From Candidatus Amulumruptor caecigallinarius (GTDB taxonomy: Bacteria > Bacteroidota > Bacteroidia > Bacteroidales > Muribaculaceae), in assembly GCA_944321825.1 (NCBI GenBank), contig CALUMU010000019.1, positions 1 to 39,894 of the forward strand: DNA of 39,894 nucleotides, in the 5' to 3' direction. Under the pieces are notes generated by a model that made no database searches, was not told where the DNA came from, and worked only from the letters and a program-made list of their open reading frames with translations. The translations under genes and the position numbers were made by a program. Positions 17,819 through 25,368 of the stretch are shown one piece after another (the stretch's first letter is position 1; each line of letters starts with the position of its first letter).

Positions 17819-18406
17819 TCAGAATTTCGGTGTCGGATACTTATGACCGGGCTTGAAGTCTACCGACCACGGATAACGCACTAATGTGCCAGGCCTGTAC
17901 AACGACACATCCGGCTTGCATATAGCGCACCTACGTGTAACAGCTATCGTAGCTGTAAAAAGGGTTATATCGGGATTAAGCGCCGTCAGACGTTTTGCGG
18001 CACTGCCGAGTGTGGATCCGCCGTCAACCGAGTCATCCACAAGCAGCACGTTCAGTTTGCCAAGTTTCTTTACCTCTTCAGGGATTTCAAACTTGCGTGA
18101 CAGAGTATGTTTTTTTGTCGAGCGGACAGTCTCTTTGAATGTGCGCAACTTTCTAAGAAGCCACTCAGGTGTCATGCGGAAAAGCGCAGCAAACCATTTA
18201 CGGGATGATGACGGTCTGTTGTCAAGAGGCCTGATAGAATACACCCTGGCATCTGGATAACTTTTAGCCATCTCCTCCGCCACATAAACGCCAGCCGTAC
18301 ATATACCTATGATGACATCTGGCCGAAATTGCATATGCTGCACTTTCTCGGCCAGCTTCCGACAGGCTGTTTTAAAATGTTGCTCTTCGAGAGTGACTAA
18401 TTCCAT
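17819..18406 (-). CDS. Phosphoribosyltransferase-family protein
   Basis: The 195-aa protein has a type I phosphoribosyltransferase fold. The PRPP loop is VLLVDDSVDGGSTLGSA (about 119-135), and DVIIGICTAGVYVAEEMA forms the first nucleotide-fold strand and pyrophosphate loop. A basic insert (about 65-100) follows the first loop. It is the first gene of the operon with the HAD phosphatase, the polyprenol-phosphate sugar synthase and pyrC. The acceptor base or lipid cannot be deduced. It has a TATATTTG box about 100 bp upstream. Confidence 0.75.
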   Translation of the reverse strand: MELVTLEEQHFKTACRKLAEKVQHMQFRPDVIIGICTAGVYVAEEMAKSYPDARVYSIRPLDNRPSSSRKWFAALFRMTPEWLLRKLRTFKETVRSTKKHTLSRKFEIPEEVKKLGKLNVLLVDDSVDGGSTLGSAAKRLTALNPDITLFTATIAVTRRCAICKPDVSLYRPGTLVRYPWSVDFKPGHKYPTPKF

Positions 18407-18507
18407 TTATTGATATGATGTCACTATTTCTGACGCACATTCGCGCAGAGTACAGAAAAGACGTGTATTGAGAAGTATGTGTGTATAAACGTGTATGTTT
18501 ATCAGTG

Positions 18508-18515
18508 CAAATATA
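18508..18515 (-). promoter_or_regulatory. -7 box of the phosphoribosyltransferase operon
   Basis: TATATTTG on the minus strand matches TAnnTTTG. The upstream TTG is 14 bp away rather than 19-21, so the -33 element is weak. The expected leader is about 95 nt. Confidence 0.4.
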
Positions 18516-18593
18516 GTAATTGATTTTGACAAAACCATAATCGTCCCGACATTGTTAGAAAAATAAAACCACTGCACATACTCGTAGTCCGAC

Positions 18594-19373
18594 ATGCCAT
18601 CACTACCACGACATTCCTATTACAGATTCACGACCGTCCAGACACGCATCACCGGCATACTCAACGCCACAGTACTCATCCTCTCGGTACTGCTTATCTT
18701 ATTCATCTCAGTAGACACGTTCCAAGGCATACCATTTCTCGAAAACCATGCCTACATGACATTCCAGTTTTGGGTATGCATGGTGTTCATGGCCGTATTT
18801 TTCATAGAGATGTCATTTGCAAAGAGCAAATGGAGGTACATACGCCGCCGGTGGATATTCCTGCTACTCTCCATACCCGCGCTCAACATCATCAACCTGC
18901 TGAATCTCGAACTTGATGCCGAGACGGTGTATTTCCTGCGGTTCATCCCATTAGCCCGCGGAGGACTGGCCATAGCCATCATCGTCGGATTTCTCACCCA
19001 CAACCGCATGGCCTCGGTATTCGCGAGTTATACGGCAATACTCGTGCTGGTGGTATACTTCTGCAGTCTCATAATATTCGAGCGCGAGCAGCCCGTCAAT
19101 CCGCAGATTCCCGATTACCCGACAGCCTTATGGTTTTCCTGCATGGTCGTTACCACGCTCGGATGCGACATCTCACCTGTAACCGTCATAGGCAAAGTGT
19201 TACAGATAGTGCTCTCTGCCATGGGCACCATCATGTTTCCGCTCTTTACCGTATTTATCACATCGACAGTGATGCGTCTCCGCCAGCAACGCGCAGGCAA
19301 GGCTGCCGCACAGCACCACGCCGCACCCCCACCGCAACAGCTTCAACAGCAGCCGCCCTCGCATCCGTCATAG
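18594..19373 (+). CDS. Voltage-gated-like cation (potassium) channel with unusual filter
   Basis: The 259-aa membrane protein has six hydrophobic helices: about 22-41, 57-75, 86-104, 112-134, 140-161 and 198-225. The fourth carries spaced arginines (FLRFIPLARGG). Between the fifth and sixth helices a re-entrant pore loop reads WFSCMVVTTLGCD (filter residues 187-192). The canonical potassium filter is TVGYG, so this TTLGCD variant leaves ion selectivity open. The C-terminal 30 residues are a Gln/Pro/Ala-rich soluble tail. It is a single gene, divergent from the phosphoribosyltransferase operon. Fold and topology are inferred from sequence; the ion is unknown. Confidence 0.75.
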   Translation: MPSLPRHSYYRFTTVQTRITGILNATVLILSVLLILFISVDTFQGIPFLENHAYMTFQFWVCMVFMAVFFIEMSFAKSKWRYIRRRWIFLLLSIPALNIINLLNLELDAETVYFLRFIPLARGGLAIAIIVGFLTHNRMASVFASYTAILVLVVYFCSLIIFEREQPVNPQIPDYPTALWFSCMVVTTLGCDISPVTVIGKVLQIVLSAMGTIMFPLFTVFITSTVMRLRQQRAGKAAAQHHAAPPPQQLQQQPPSHPS

Positions 19374-19486
19374 GGCCATATTTATTTCAAATCTAACCAT
19401 TCATCCTCCACTCTCCACCCTTGTCCGGACCAATACGTTGGAAAGCCCCAAACCGACAACAACCAGTGCGATACAGGCTCGTGATA

Positions 19487-19516
19487 TTGTCATCTCGTGG
19501 AAAATGGCTATATTTG
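19487..19516 (+). promoter_or_regulatory. Promoter upstream of rseP
   Basis: TTG (19487-19489), a 19-bp spacer and TATATTTG (19509-19516) match the Bacteroidetes consensus. The start near 19523 gives a leader of about 50 nt before the rseP ATG. Confidence 0.6.
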
Positions 19517-19571
19517 TCGGTCTGATAGTGTACATATTTAGCACACTCCTACTACACTTGAATAATCACAG

Positions 19572-20927
19572 ATGGAATCATTCCTCATAAAGGCGGCACA
19601 GCTCATAGCCGCGCTTGCGTTTTTGGTGGTCGTACACGAGTTTGGCCACTATATATTTGCCCGCATATTCGGCATAAAGATTGAGAAGTTCTACCTTTTC
19701 TTCAATCCGTGGTTTTCATTGGTCAAATGGAAGCCGAAGCCCAAGGCCGGCATCCCCTCAGACCGCGCAACATGGCGCGACACGGAGTACGGCATAGGCT
19801 GGCTCCCGCTCGGAGGCTATGTCAAGATAGCCGGGATGATCGACGAAAGCATGGACAAGGAGCAGATGGCCAAGCCGCCGCAGCCCTGGGAATTTCGCTC
19901 CAAGCCGGCATACCAGCGTCTGCTGGTGATGCTCGGAGGCGTGCTGTTCAACTTCATCCTTGCAATACTCATATATGCCGGCATAGCCATATGCTGGGGC
20001 AGCAAATATGTCCCGCTCGACAAAGTCACCGAAGGGTTTGACTATGTACCCACCGCACAGCAGTACGGTTTCCGTAACGGCGACATCCCTCTGACTGCTG
20101 ACGGCAAGCAGCTCGATGCCGCCGACCAGCAGTTTGTACTCAAGATTGCCGAGGCAAGAGAGGTAACGGTGTTGCGCAACCACACCGACACCGTGACAAT
20201 CAAGCTCCCCGACGATTTCGTGCTAAAGCTCAACAATGACCGCGGGCTGCTCGCACTGCGTGTCCCTGTCTATGTGGAACGTCTCACAGCCGGCGGTCCG
20301 GCTGCCGTAGCCGGGATACGTGAAGGCGACCACATAATAAGTGTAGGCGGCGAGACCACTCCGAGCTTTACCGAACTCACACCGGCACTACGTGCCAAAG
20401 CCGGCCAAACTACCGACATCAGGGTGGTCAGAAGCTCCGATACCCTCACGTTCAAAGCCACCCCCGATGAATATGGCAAACTCGGCTTCCAGCTACGCTC
20501 CCCTCTCGACATCTATGAGACTGTAACGGTCAAGTATGACCTCATCAGCGGCTTCCCACAAGGCTGGAAAATCGGCACGGAGACTCTCGGAGCCTATGTC
20601 GGCTCGTTGAAGCACCTGTTTTCTGCCGAGGGGGCGCAGAGCATCGGCGGATTCGGCGCAATGGGGTCGATGTTTCCCGACACGTGGAACTGGTATGCAT
20701 TCTGGCAGATTACAGCATTTTTTTCAGTAGCCCTCGCCATAATGAACCTGCTGCCTATCCCGGCTCTTGACGGAGGCCATGTGGTGTTCCTCCTGTACGA
20801 AGTCATCACTCGTAGGAAAGCATCTGAAAGAGTGCTTGAAGTAGCCCAATATATCGGCTTGTGTTTCCTGCTGTGCCTCCTGCTTTATGCCAACGGCATG
20901 GATTTGTTCAGAGCATTGTTCCATTAA
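19572..20927 (+). CDS. rseP: RseP-type site-2 intramembrane zinc protease
   Basis: The 451-aa RIP metalloprotease cleaves membrane proteins such as anti-sigma factors. The active site HEFGH (His22, Glu23, His26) lies in the first transmembrane helix, and the third zinc ligand is Asp400 in NLLPIPALDGGH near the C terminus. A PDZ domain is visible in the middle (RLTAGGPAAVAGIREGDHI), and a second degenerate PDZ segment precedes it. Hydrophobic helices lie at the N terminus, at about 116-136, and near the C terminus. The regulated sigma factor is not in the window. An rRNA methyltransferase gene follows by 16 bp. Confidence 0.92.
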   Translation: MESFLIKAAQLIAALAFLVVVHEFGHYIFARIFGIKIEKFYLFFNPWFSLVKWKPKPKAGIPSDRATWRDTEYGIGWLPLGGYVKIAGMIDESMDKEQMAKPPQPWEFRSKPAYQRLLVMLGGVLFNFILAILIYAGIAICWGSKYVPLDKVTEGFDYVPTAQQYGFRNGDIPLTADGKQLDAADQQFVLKIAEAREVTVLRNHTDTVTIKLPDDFVLKLNNDRGLLALRVPVYVERLTAGGPAAVAGIREGDHIISVGGETTPSFTELTPALRAKAGQTTDIRVVRSSDTLTFKATPDEYGKLGFQLRSPLDIYETVTVKYDLISGFPQGWKIGTETLGAYVGSLKHLFSAEGAQSIGGFGAMGSMFPDTWNWYAFWQITAFFSVALAIMNLLPIPALDGGHVVFLLYEVITRRKASERVLEVAQYIGLCFLLCLLLYANGMDLFRALFH

Positions 20928-20943
20928 CCCTCTACGATGCCGT

Positions 20944-22149
20944 ATGATACACACTGCATACCCGACAATCACCCTGCGTCCCGGCAAAGACGAGTCCCTG
21001 ATGCGATTCCATCCATGGGTATTCTCAGGAGCCATCGCGTCCATGCCCGGAAACATCGAGGAGGGCGACATCGTCAAAGTGGCTGCTTCCGACGGCCGTA
21101 TGCTCGGCATAGGACACTACCAGATAGGCAGCATCGCCGTCAGGATGCTGACAAGCGATGCCGATACCGACATAGACGAAGCCTTCTATATAAAGCGTCT
21201 TACAAGTGCATGGCAGCTGCGCCGCACCCTCGGGCTTATCCGCGAAGACAACGATGCGTTCCGTCTGGTACATGGCGAAGGAGATTTCCTCCCGGGTCTC
21301 ATAATAGACATCTACGGCGACACAGCCGTCATGCAAGCCCACTCCCCGGCCATGCACTATGCGCGTAATACCATAGCCCACGCACTCACCGCACTGCCCG
21401 AAGCACGCATCAAGAATGTGTACTACAAGTCAGAGACCACACTGCCTTATAAAGCGAGCCTCGATCCTCAGAATGATTACATACTCGGCCACAACACAGG
21501 GAATATCGCCATCGAGAACGGCCTGAAATTCCATGTCGACTGGCTCAAGGGACAGAAAACAGGCTTCTTCATAGACCAGCGCGACAACCGCGCACTGCTC
21601 GGGAGCATGGCACACGGTCGCCGGGTGCTCAACATGTTTTGCTACACAGGCGGTTTTTCGGTCTACGCACTCGCAGGCGGAGCCGACCGCGTGGTATCGG
21701 TCGACAGCTCGGCCAAAGCCATATCCCTTACCGATGCCAATGTCCGCATCAACTTCGGCGGCATGGCGACGGAGAGCCGACATTCATCAGAAGCAGTCGA
21801 CGCTTTCGACTATCTGTCACGCATGGGCAAAGACGAATTCGACCTCATCATCCTCGACCCCCCGGCGTTTGCCAAGCACCGAAGCGCCATCCGCAACGCA
21901 CTCCGGGGCTACCAGAGGCTCAACGAGAAAGCTTTCCGCAAGATAGCGTCTGGAGGCATACTGTTCACATTCTCGTGCTCGCAGGCTGTAACGCGCGAGC
22001 AGTTCAGGCTTGCAGTCTTTTCAGCGGCGGCACAGACAGGGCGGCGTGTGCGCATACTCCACCAGCTCACCCAGCCAGCCGACCATCCTGTCAGCATCTA
22101 CCACCCCGAAGGCGAATACCTCAAAGGATTGGTGCTGTATGTCGAATAA
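20944..22149 (+). CDS. RlmI-type rRNA cytosine methyltransferase
   Basis: The start chosen is the ATG at 20944 (MIHTAYPTITLRPGKDESL); the longer frame overlaps rseP. The 401-aa protein begins with a PUA domain (HPWVFSGAIASMPGNIEEGD). A middle EEHEE-like region follows, then a SAM-dependent methyltransferase domain: KTGFFIDQRDNR, NMFCYTGGFSVYAL (SAM-binding) and IILDPPAFAK (catalytic DPPxF). The domain order matches the RlmI/RlmK-like class of 23S rRNA m5C methyltransferases. The exact target cytosine is inferred from the family only. It follows rseP closely, so both may share a promoter. Confidence 0.85.
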   Translation: MIHTAYPTITLRPGKDESLMRFHPWVFSGAIASMPGNIEEGDIVKVAASDGRMLGIGHYQIGSIAVRMLTSDADTDIDEAFYIKRLTSAWQLRRTLGLIREDNDAFRLVHGEGDFLPGLIIDIYGDTAVMQAHSPAMHYARNTIAHALTALPEARIKNVYYKSETTLPYKASLDPQNDYILGHNTGNIAIENGLKFHVDWLKGQKTGFFIDQRDNRALLGSMAHGRRVLNMFCYTGGFSVYALAGGADRVVSVDSSAKAISLTDANVRINFGGMATESRHSSEAVDAFDYLSRMGKDEFDLIILDPPAFAKHRSAIRNALRGYQRLNEKAFRKIASGGILFTFSCSQAVTREQFRLAVFSAAAQTGRRVRILHQLTQPADHPVSIYHPEGEYLKGLVLYVE

Positions 22150-22193
22150 AGACGTTTCAACAACGAAGATAACCAACACATATCGCGACATCC

Positions 22194-24224
22194 ATGAAAA
22201 AGTCAACATTGCGCAACGTAATATCCGGCATCGGAGCCGGCATTTCATTAATGTTATCACCCTCAGCCATGGCAGATATCGATAAAGCCGAAACATTTGA
22301 CTATAAGGTGGACCGCTTTGCCGACATCCAGGTACTCCGTTACAAAGTCCCCGGATTCGAGCAGCTGTCACTTGACCAGAAGTTACTCATATACTATCTG
22401 ACCGAAGCCGCTCTGTCGGGGCGCGATATCGTATGGGACCAGTACGGCAAATATAACCTTGCCATACGCGACCTGATGGAAAACGTGTATCTGGCAGCCC
22501 GCGAGCAAGACGGCAAAAGCGCAGACTTCAAGGCGTTGGAGAAATATCTCAAGCAGATAGAGTTTGGCAACGGCATCCACCACCATTACTCGATGGACAA
22601 ATTCACTCCTGAATTTTCACGCGCATATTTCGATGGCATGGTCAAGGCTCTCCCTGCCGACAAGCGGCCTGCAAATCTCACGACACTCGAAGAAGTCATC
22701 TTCAACCCGGCAGTCATGGCCAAGCGAGTCAACCAGGCCGACGGACAAGACCTGATAGCCACGTCCGCCGCCAACATCTATGAAGGCGTGACACAAGCCG
22801 AGGTCGAAGCATATTACGCCGCGCTACGTGACACCACCGACCTCACCCCCATAAGCCTCGGGCTCAACAGCAAGATAGTAAAGCGTGATGGCAAAGTGGT
22901 CGAGGAAGTATACCGTCAGGGAGGGCTTTATGACGCTGCGATCACCCGTATCATCGACAATCTGGCCAAAGCAGAGAAGTACGCCGAAAACGACCGGCAG
23001 CAGCAGGTGATACAGTCACTGATAGACTTCTACCGCACCGGCGACCTAAAGAAATTCGACGAATACTCCATACTCTGGGTGGGAGACACCGCATCACGGG
23101 TGGACTTCATCAACGGATTCATAGAAAGCTATGGCGACCCTCTCGGCATGACCGGCACATGGGAGTCCATCGTGAACTTCAAGAATCTCGAAGCATCGCA
23201 CCGCACCGAAGCCATAAGCGACAGCGCACAGTGGTTTGAAGATCATTCGCCAGTCGACCCCCGATTCCGCAAGCCTCATGTCAAAGGCGTGACAGCAAAG
23301 GTAATAACCGCTGCGATACTCGCCGGAGACGCATATCCCGCCACACCCATAGGCATCAACCTGCCCAATGCCAACTGGATCCGTGCAGCCCACGGCTCAA
23401 AATCGGTCACGCTTGAAAACATCACCCAAGCCTACGACGAGGCATCGCATGGCGACGGCTTCAACGAAGAGTTTGTAATCGATGCCCCCACAGCGCAGCT
23501 GATGAACAAATACCTCTTCATCACCGACAATCTTCACACCGACCTCCACGAATGTCTCGGACACGCATCAGGCCGGCTGCTCCCCGGAGTAGATGAAAAT
23601 GCTCTCGGAGCCTACGGCTCGACCCTTGAAGAAACACGTGCCGACCTCTTCGCCCTTTATTATCTCGCCGACCCCAAACTGCTTGAACTCGGCCTGCTCG
23701 ACAATCCCGATGCTTACAAAGCAGAATACTACAAATACATGCTCAACGGGCTGATGACGCAGCTCATGCGCATCGAGCCGGGCAAAGACATTGAAGAAGC
23801 CCATATGCGTAACCGCGCCCTCATAGCCTACTGGGTGCTTGACCACGGCAAAGCCGACAGAGTGGTGGAGCTTATCAAGCGTGACGGCAAAACATACGTA
23901 CAAATCAACGACTACACCGCCCTTCGCGGTCTCTTTGCCAAGCTGCTTGCTGAAATCCAGCGCATCAAGAGCGAAGGCGATTTCGCTGCCGGACGCACCC
24001 TCGTAGAAACCTACGGAGTCAAAGTTGACCAAGAGCTGCACAAAGAAGTCCTCGACCGATACTCGCACCTCGACATCGCCCCTTACAAGGGCTTCGTCAA
24101 CCCGGTTTACCAGCTCAAAAAGGATAATAACGGTAACATCATCGACGTGACAATCGATTATACCGAAGACTACATACCCCAGATGCTCCGCTACTCACGC
24201 GAGTACTCCACCCTACCCCGATAA
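22194..24224 (+). CDS. Secreted dipeptidyl peptidase III-like protein (M49)
   Basis: The 676-aa protein has the M49 zinc motif HECLGH (452-457) and the second ligand motif EETRAD (479-484). These correspond to HELLGH and EECRAE in eukaryotic DPP III. DPP III removes dipeptides from peptide N termini. A signal peptide is visible at 1-27, ending SAMA, with no lipobox, so it is predicted periplasmic or secreted, unlike cytosolic eukaryotic DPP III. An N-terminal helical region fills the first half. A beta-barrel protein gene follows by 20 bp. Confidence 0.85.
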   Translation: MKKSTLRNVISGIGAGISLMLSPSAMADIDKAETFDYKVDRFADIQVLRYKVPGFEQLSLDQKLLIYYLTEAALSGRDIVWDQYGKYNLAIRDLMENVYLAAREQDGKSADFKALEKYLKQIEFGNGIHHHYSMDKFTPEFSRAYFDGMVKALPADKRPANLTTLEEVIFNPAVMAKRVNQADGQDLIATSAANIYEGVTQAEVEAYYAALRDTTDLTPISLGLNSKIVKRDGKVVEEVYRQGGLYDAAITRIIDNLAKAEKYAENDRQQQVIQSLIDFYRTGDLKKFDEYSILWVGDTASRVDFINGFIESYGDPLGMTGTWESIVNFKNLEASHRTEAISDSAQWFEDHSPVDPRFRKPHVKGVTAKVITAAILAGDAYPATPIGINLPNANWIRAAHGSKSVTLENITQAYDEASHGDGFNEEFVIDAPTAQLMNKYLFITDNLHTDLHECLGHASGRLLPGVDENALGAYGSTLEETRADLFALYYLADPKLLELGLLDNPDAYKAEYYKYMLNGLMTQLMRIEPGKDIEEAHMRNRALIAYWVLDHGKADRVVELIKRDGKTYVQINDYTALRGLFAKLLAEIQRIKSEGDFAAGRTLVETYGVKVDQELHKEVLDRYSHLDIAPYKGFVNPVYQLKKDNNGNIIDVTIDYTEDYIPQMLRYSREYSTLPR

Positions 24225-24244
24225 CAATCAACAACAAGGCATAA

Positions 24245-24886
24245 ATGAAACTACTACAGCACGCTATCAGAGCCATTGCACTGACCGCAGTTATCATGGC
24301 CATCGGCACCACTACAGCCTCCGGCCAGATGCGTTGGGGCGCCACCGCAGGTATCTCAATGACCGACATGCACTTCAAGCAGCAGCTTGTCACAGTCAAA
24401 AAGACACCCGGATTCGCAGCCGGCATAATAGGCGAAATGATATTTCCCGGTGTAGGCTTCGGACTCGACATCGGCGCGCAGTACCAGATGCTTGGAGCCA
24501 AAGCCAACCTCGGCGAGAAACTGATGTGGAACTCCCAGGGCTACGGCGACCAGCGGTTCTACATGCACACTCTCAGCATCCCCGTCCACCTGCGCTTCAA
24601 ATATACACGTCTCAACGGTTTCGAGGAATACCTTGCTCCGCTGATATATGTCGGGCCCTCGTTCGACTTCCTTTTGGGACATTCCAAATGCGAGGCATTC
24701 TCATTCCCGTTCGGCTCCATAGGCATAGACATGGGCATCGGTGCCGAAATATTCAGGAAGTGGCAGGTCACAGCCTCTTTCAATTTAGGCATGACTTATG
24801 TCACCAAAGCCGACATACTGACCGACTACAGCGCCCAGAACCGCGTCTGGAAACTCTCTGTAGCCTACTTCTTCGGCCGTGATTGA
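24245..24886 (+). CDS. Outer membrane beta-barrel (porin-like) protein
   Basis: The 213-aa protein has a signal peptide (cleavage near TASGQ, about residue 28). A series of alternating beta strands with Gly and aromatic residues at strand ends follows (MRWGATAGISMTDM, GFGLDIGAQYQML, VTASFNLGMTYV). It ends in a strand with a terminal aromatic pattern (WKLSVAYFFGRD), typical of eight-stranded barrels. No function can be assigned. It follows the DPP III-like gene by 20 bp and is the last chromosomal protein gene before tRNA-Pro. Confidence 0.75.
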   Translation: MKLLQHAIRAIALTAVIMAIGTTTASGQMRWGATAGISMTDMHFKQQLVTVKKTPGFAAGIIGEMIFPGVGFGLDIGAQYQMLGAKANLGEKLMWNSQGYGDQRFYMHTLSIPVHLRFKYTRLNGFEEYLAPLIYVGPSFDFLLGHSKCEAFSFPFGSIGIDMGIGAEIFRKWQVTASFNLGMTYVTKADILTDYSAQNRVWKLSVAYFFGRD

Positions 24887-24926
24887 CAAAATATCCTCAA
24901 AAACACGCATCTAAGAGCCAGCATTT

Positions 24927-24957
24927 TTGGTTATACCAAAAAATCTGACTACATTTG
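24927..24957 (+). promoter_or_regulatory. Promoter of tRNA-Pro
   Basis: TTG (24927-24929), a 20-bp spacer and TACATTTG (24950-24957) fit the Bacteroidetes consensus exactly. The start near 24964 leaves a 5' leader of about 50 nt to be removed by RNase P. Confidence 0.65.
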
Positions 24958-25014
24958 CACCGTCATTAAGGGAATCCAGTCTGATCCAGACACGGCATCC
25001 CCGTCAGAGACATT

Positions 25015-25089
25015 CGGAGTGTAGCGCAGTCCGGTTAGCGTACCTGCTTTGGGAGCAGGGGGTCGCGAGTTCGAATCTCGCCACTCCGA
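25015..25089 (+). tRNA. tRNA-Pro (anticodon TGG)
   Basis: All arms fold. The acceptor is CGGAGTG/CACTCCG with discriminator A at 25089. The D stem is GCGC/GCGT, the anticodon stem CCTGC/GCAGG with loop TTTGGGA, and the T stem GCGAG/CTCGC with loop TTCGAAT. The anticodon is TGG, reading CCN proline codons. No 3' CCA is encoded. It has its own promoter and terminator and marks the junction between core chromosome and mobile island, a common target for tyrosine integrases. Confidence 0.95.
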
Positions 25090-25103
25090 CACAGCAAAAA
25101 GAT

Positions 25104-25151
25104 AAGAATGAGTAATTGACAAGCCCCGGCTTTCGTTACTCATTCTTTTTT
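25104..25151 (+). terminator. Terminator of tRNA-Pro
   Basis: A 12-bp perfect stem (25104-25115 with 25136-25147) encloses a smaller AAGCC/GGCTT stem and runs into a T tract (25146-25151). It is a strong intrinsic terminator 15 bp after the tRNA. Confidence 0.8.
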
Positions 25152-25227
25152 AACGTCTTCACTGCCAACATCTTACCTCTAACAGTTCACCTGTATTACG
25201 CAGTCTGCTTTGGACTGAAGGTAAACA

Positions 25228-25259
25228 CCGAACTTGTGACCCTCCGCTCTACCAAGCTA
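25228..25259 (-). pseudogene. Decayed tRNA fragment (D arm joined to T arm)
   Basis: Read on the minus strand, AGCTTGGTAGAGC looks like a tRNA D arm, and GGTCACAAGTTCGG after it looks like a variable loop plus T arm. The anticodon arm is missing, so it cannot be functional. It sits between the tRNA-Pro terminator and the integrase gene, where an old attachment-site scar would be expected. The resemblance is seen; the origin is inferred. Confidence 0.45.
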
Positions 25260-25327
25260 AAAAAAACGGCTTCCCATTGCCAGATTTTGACGCTTTCTGC
25301 ATCGTTTTGCAACGTTTTGTCAGATTT

Positions 25328-25353
25328 ACATGCAAATTTGCATGTTAAATTTG
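25328..25353 (+). promoter_or_regulatory. Integrase promoter -7 box with an 18-bp palindromic operator
   Basis: A perfect 18-bp palindrome (25328-25345, half-site ACATGCAAA) directly abuts a TAAATTTG box (25346-25353). It fills the space where the -33/-7 spacer would lie, 15 bp before the integrase ATG. The layout suggests repression by a dimeric regulator, or self-binding of the integrase. The regulator is not identified. Confidence 0.45.
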
Positions 25354-25368
25354 TGTTAAAATCAGGCG

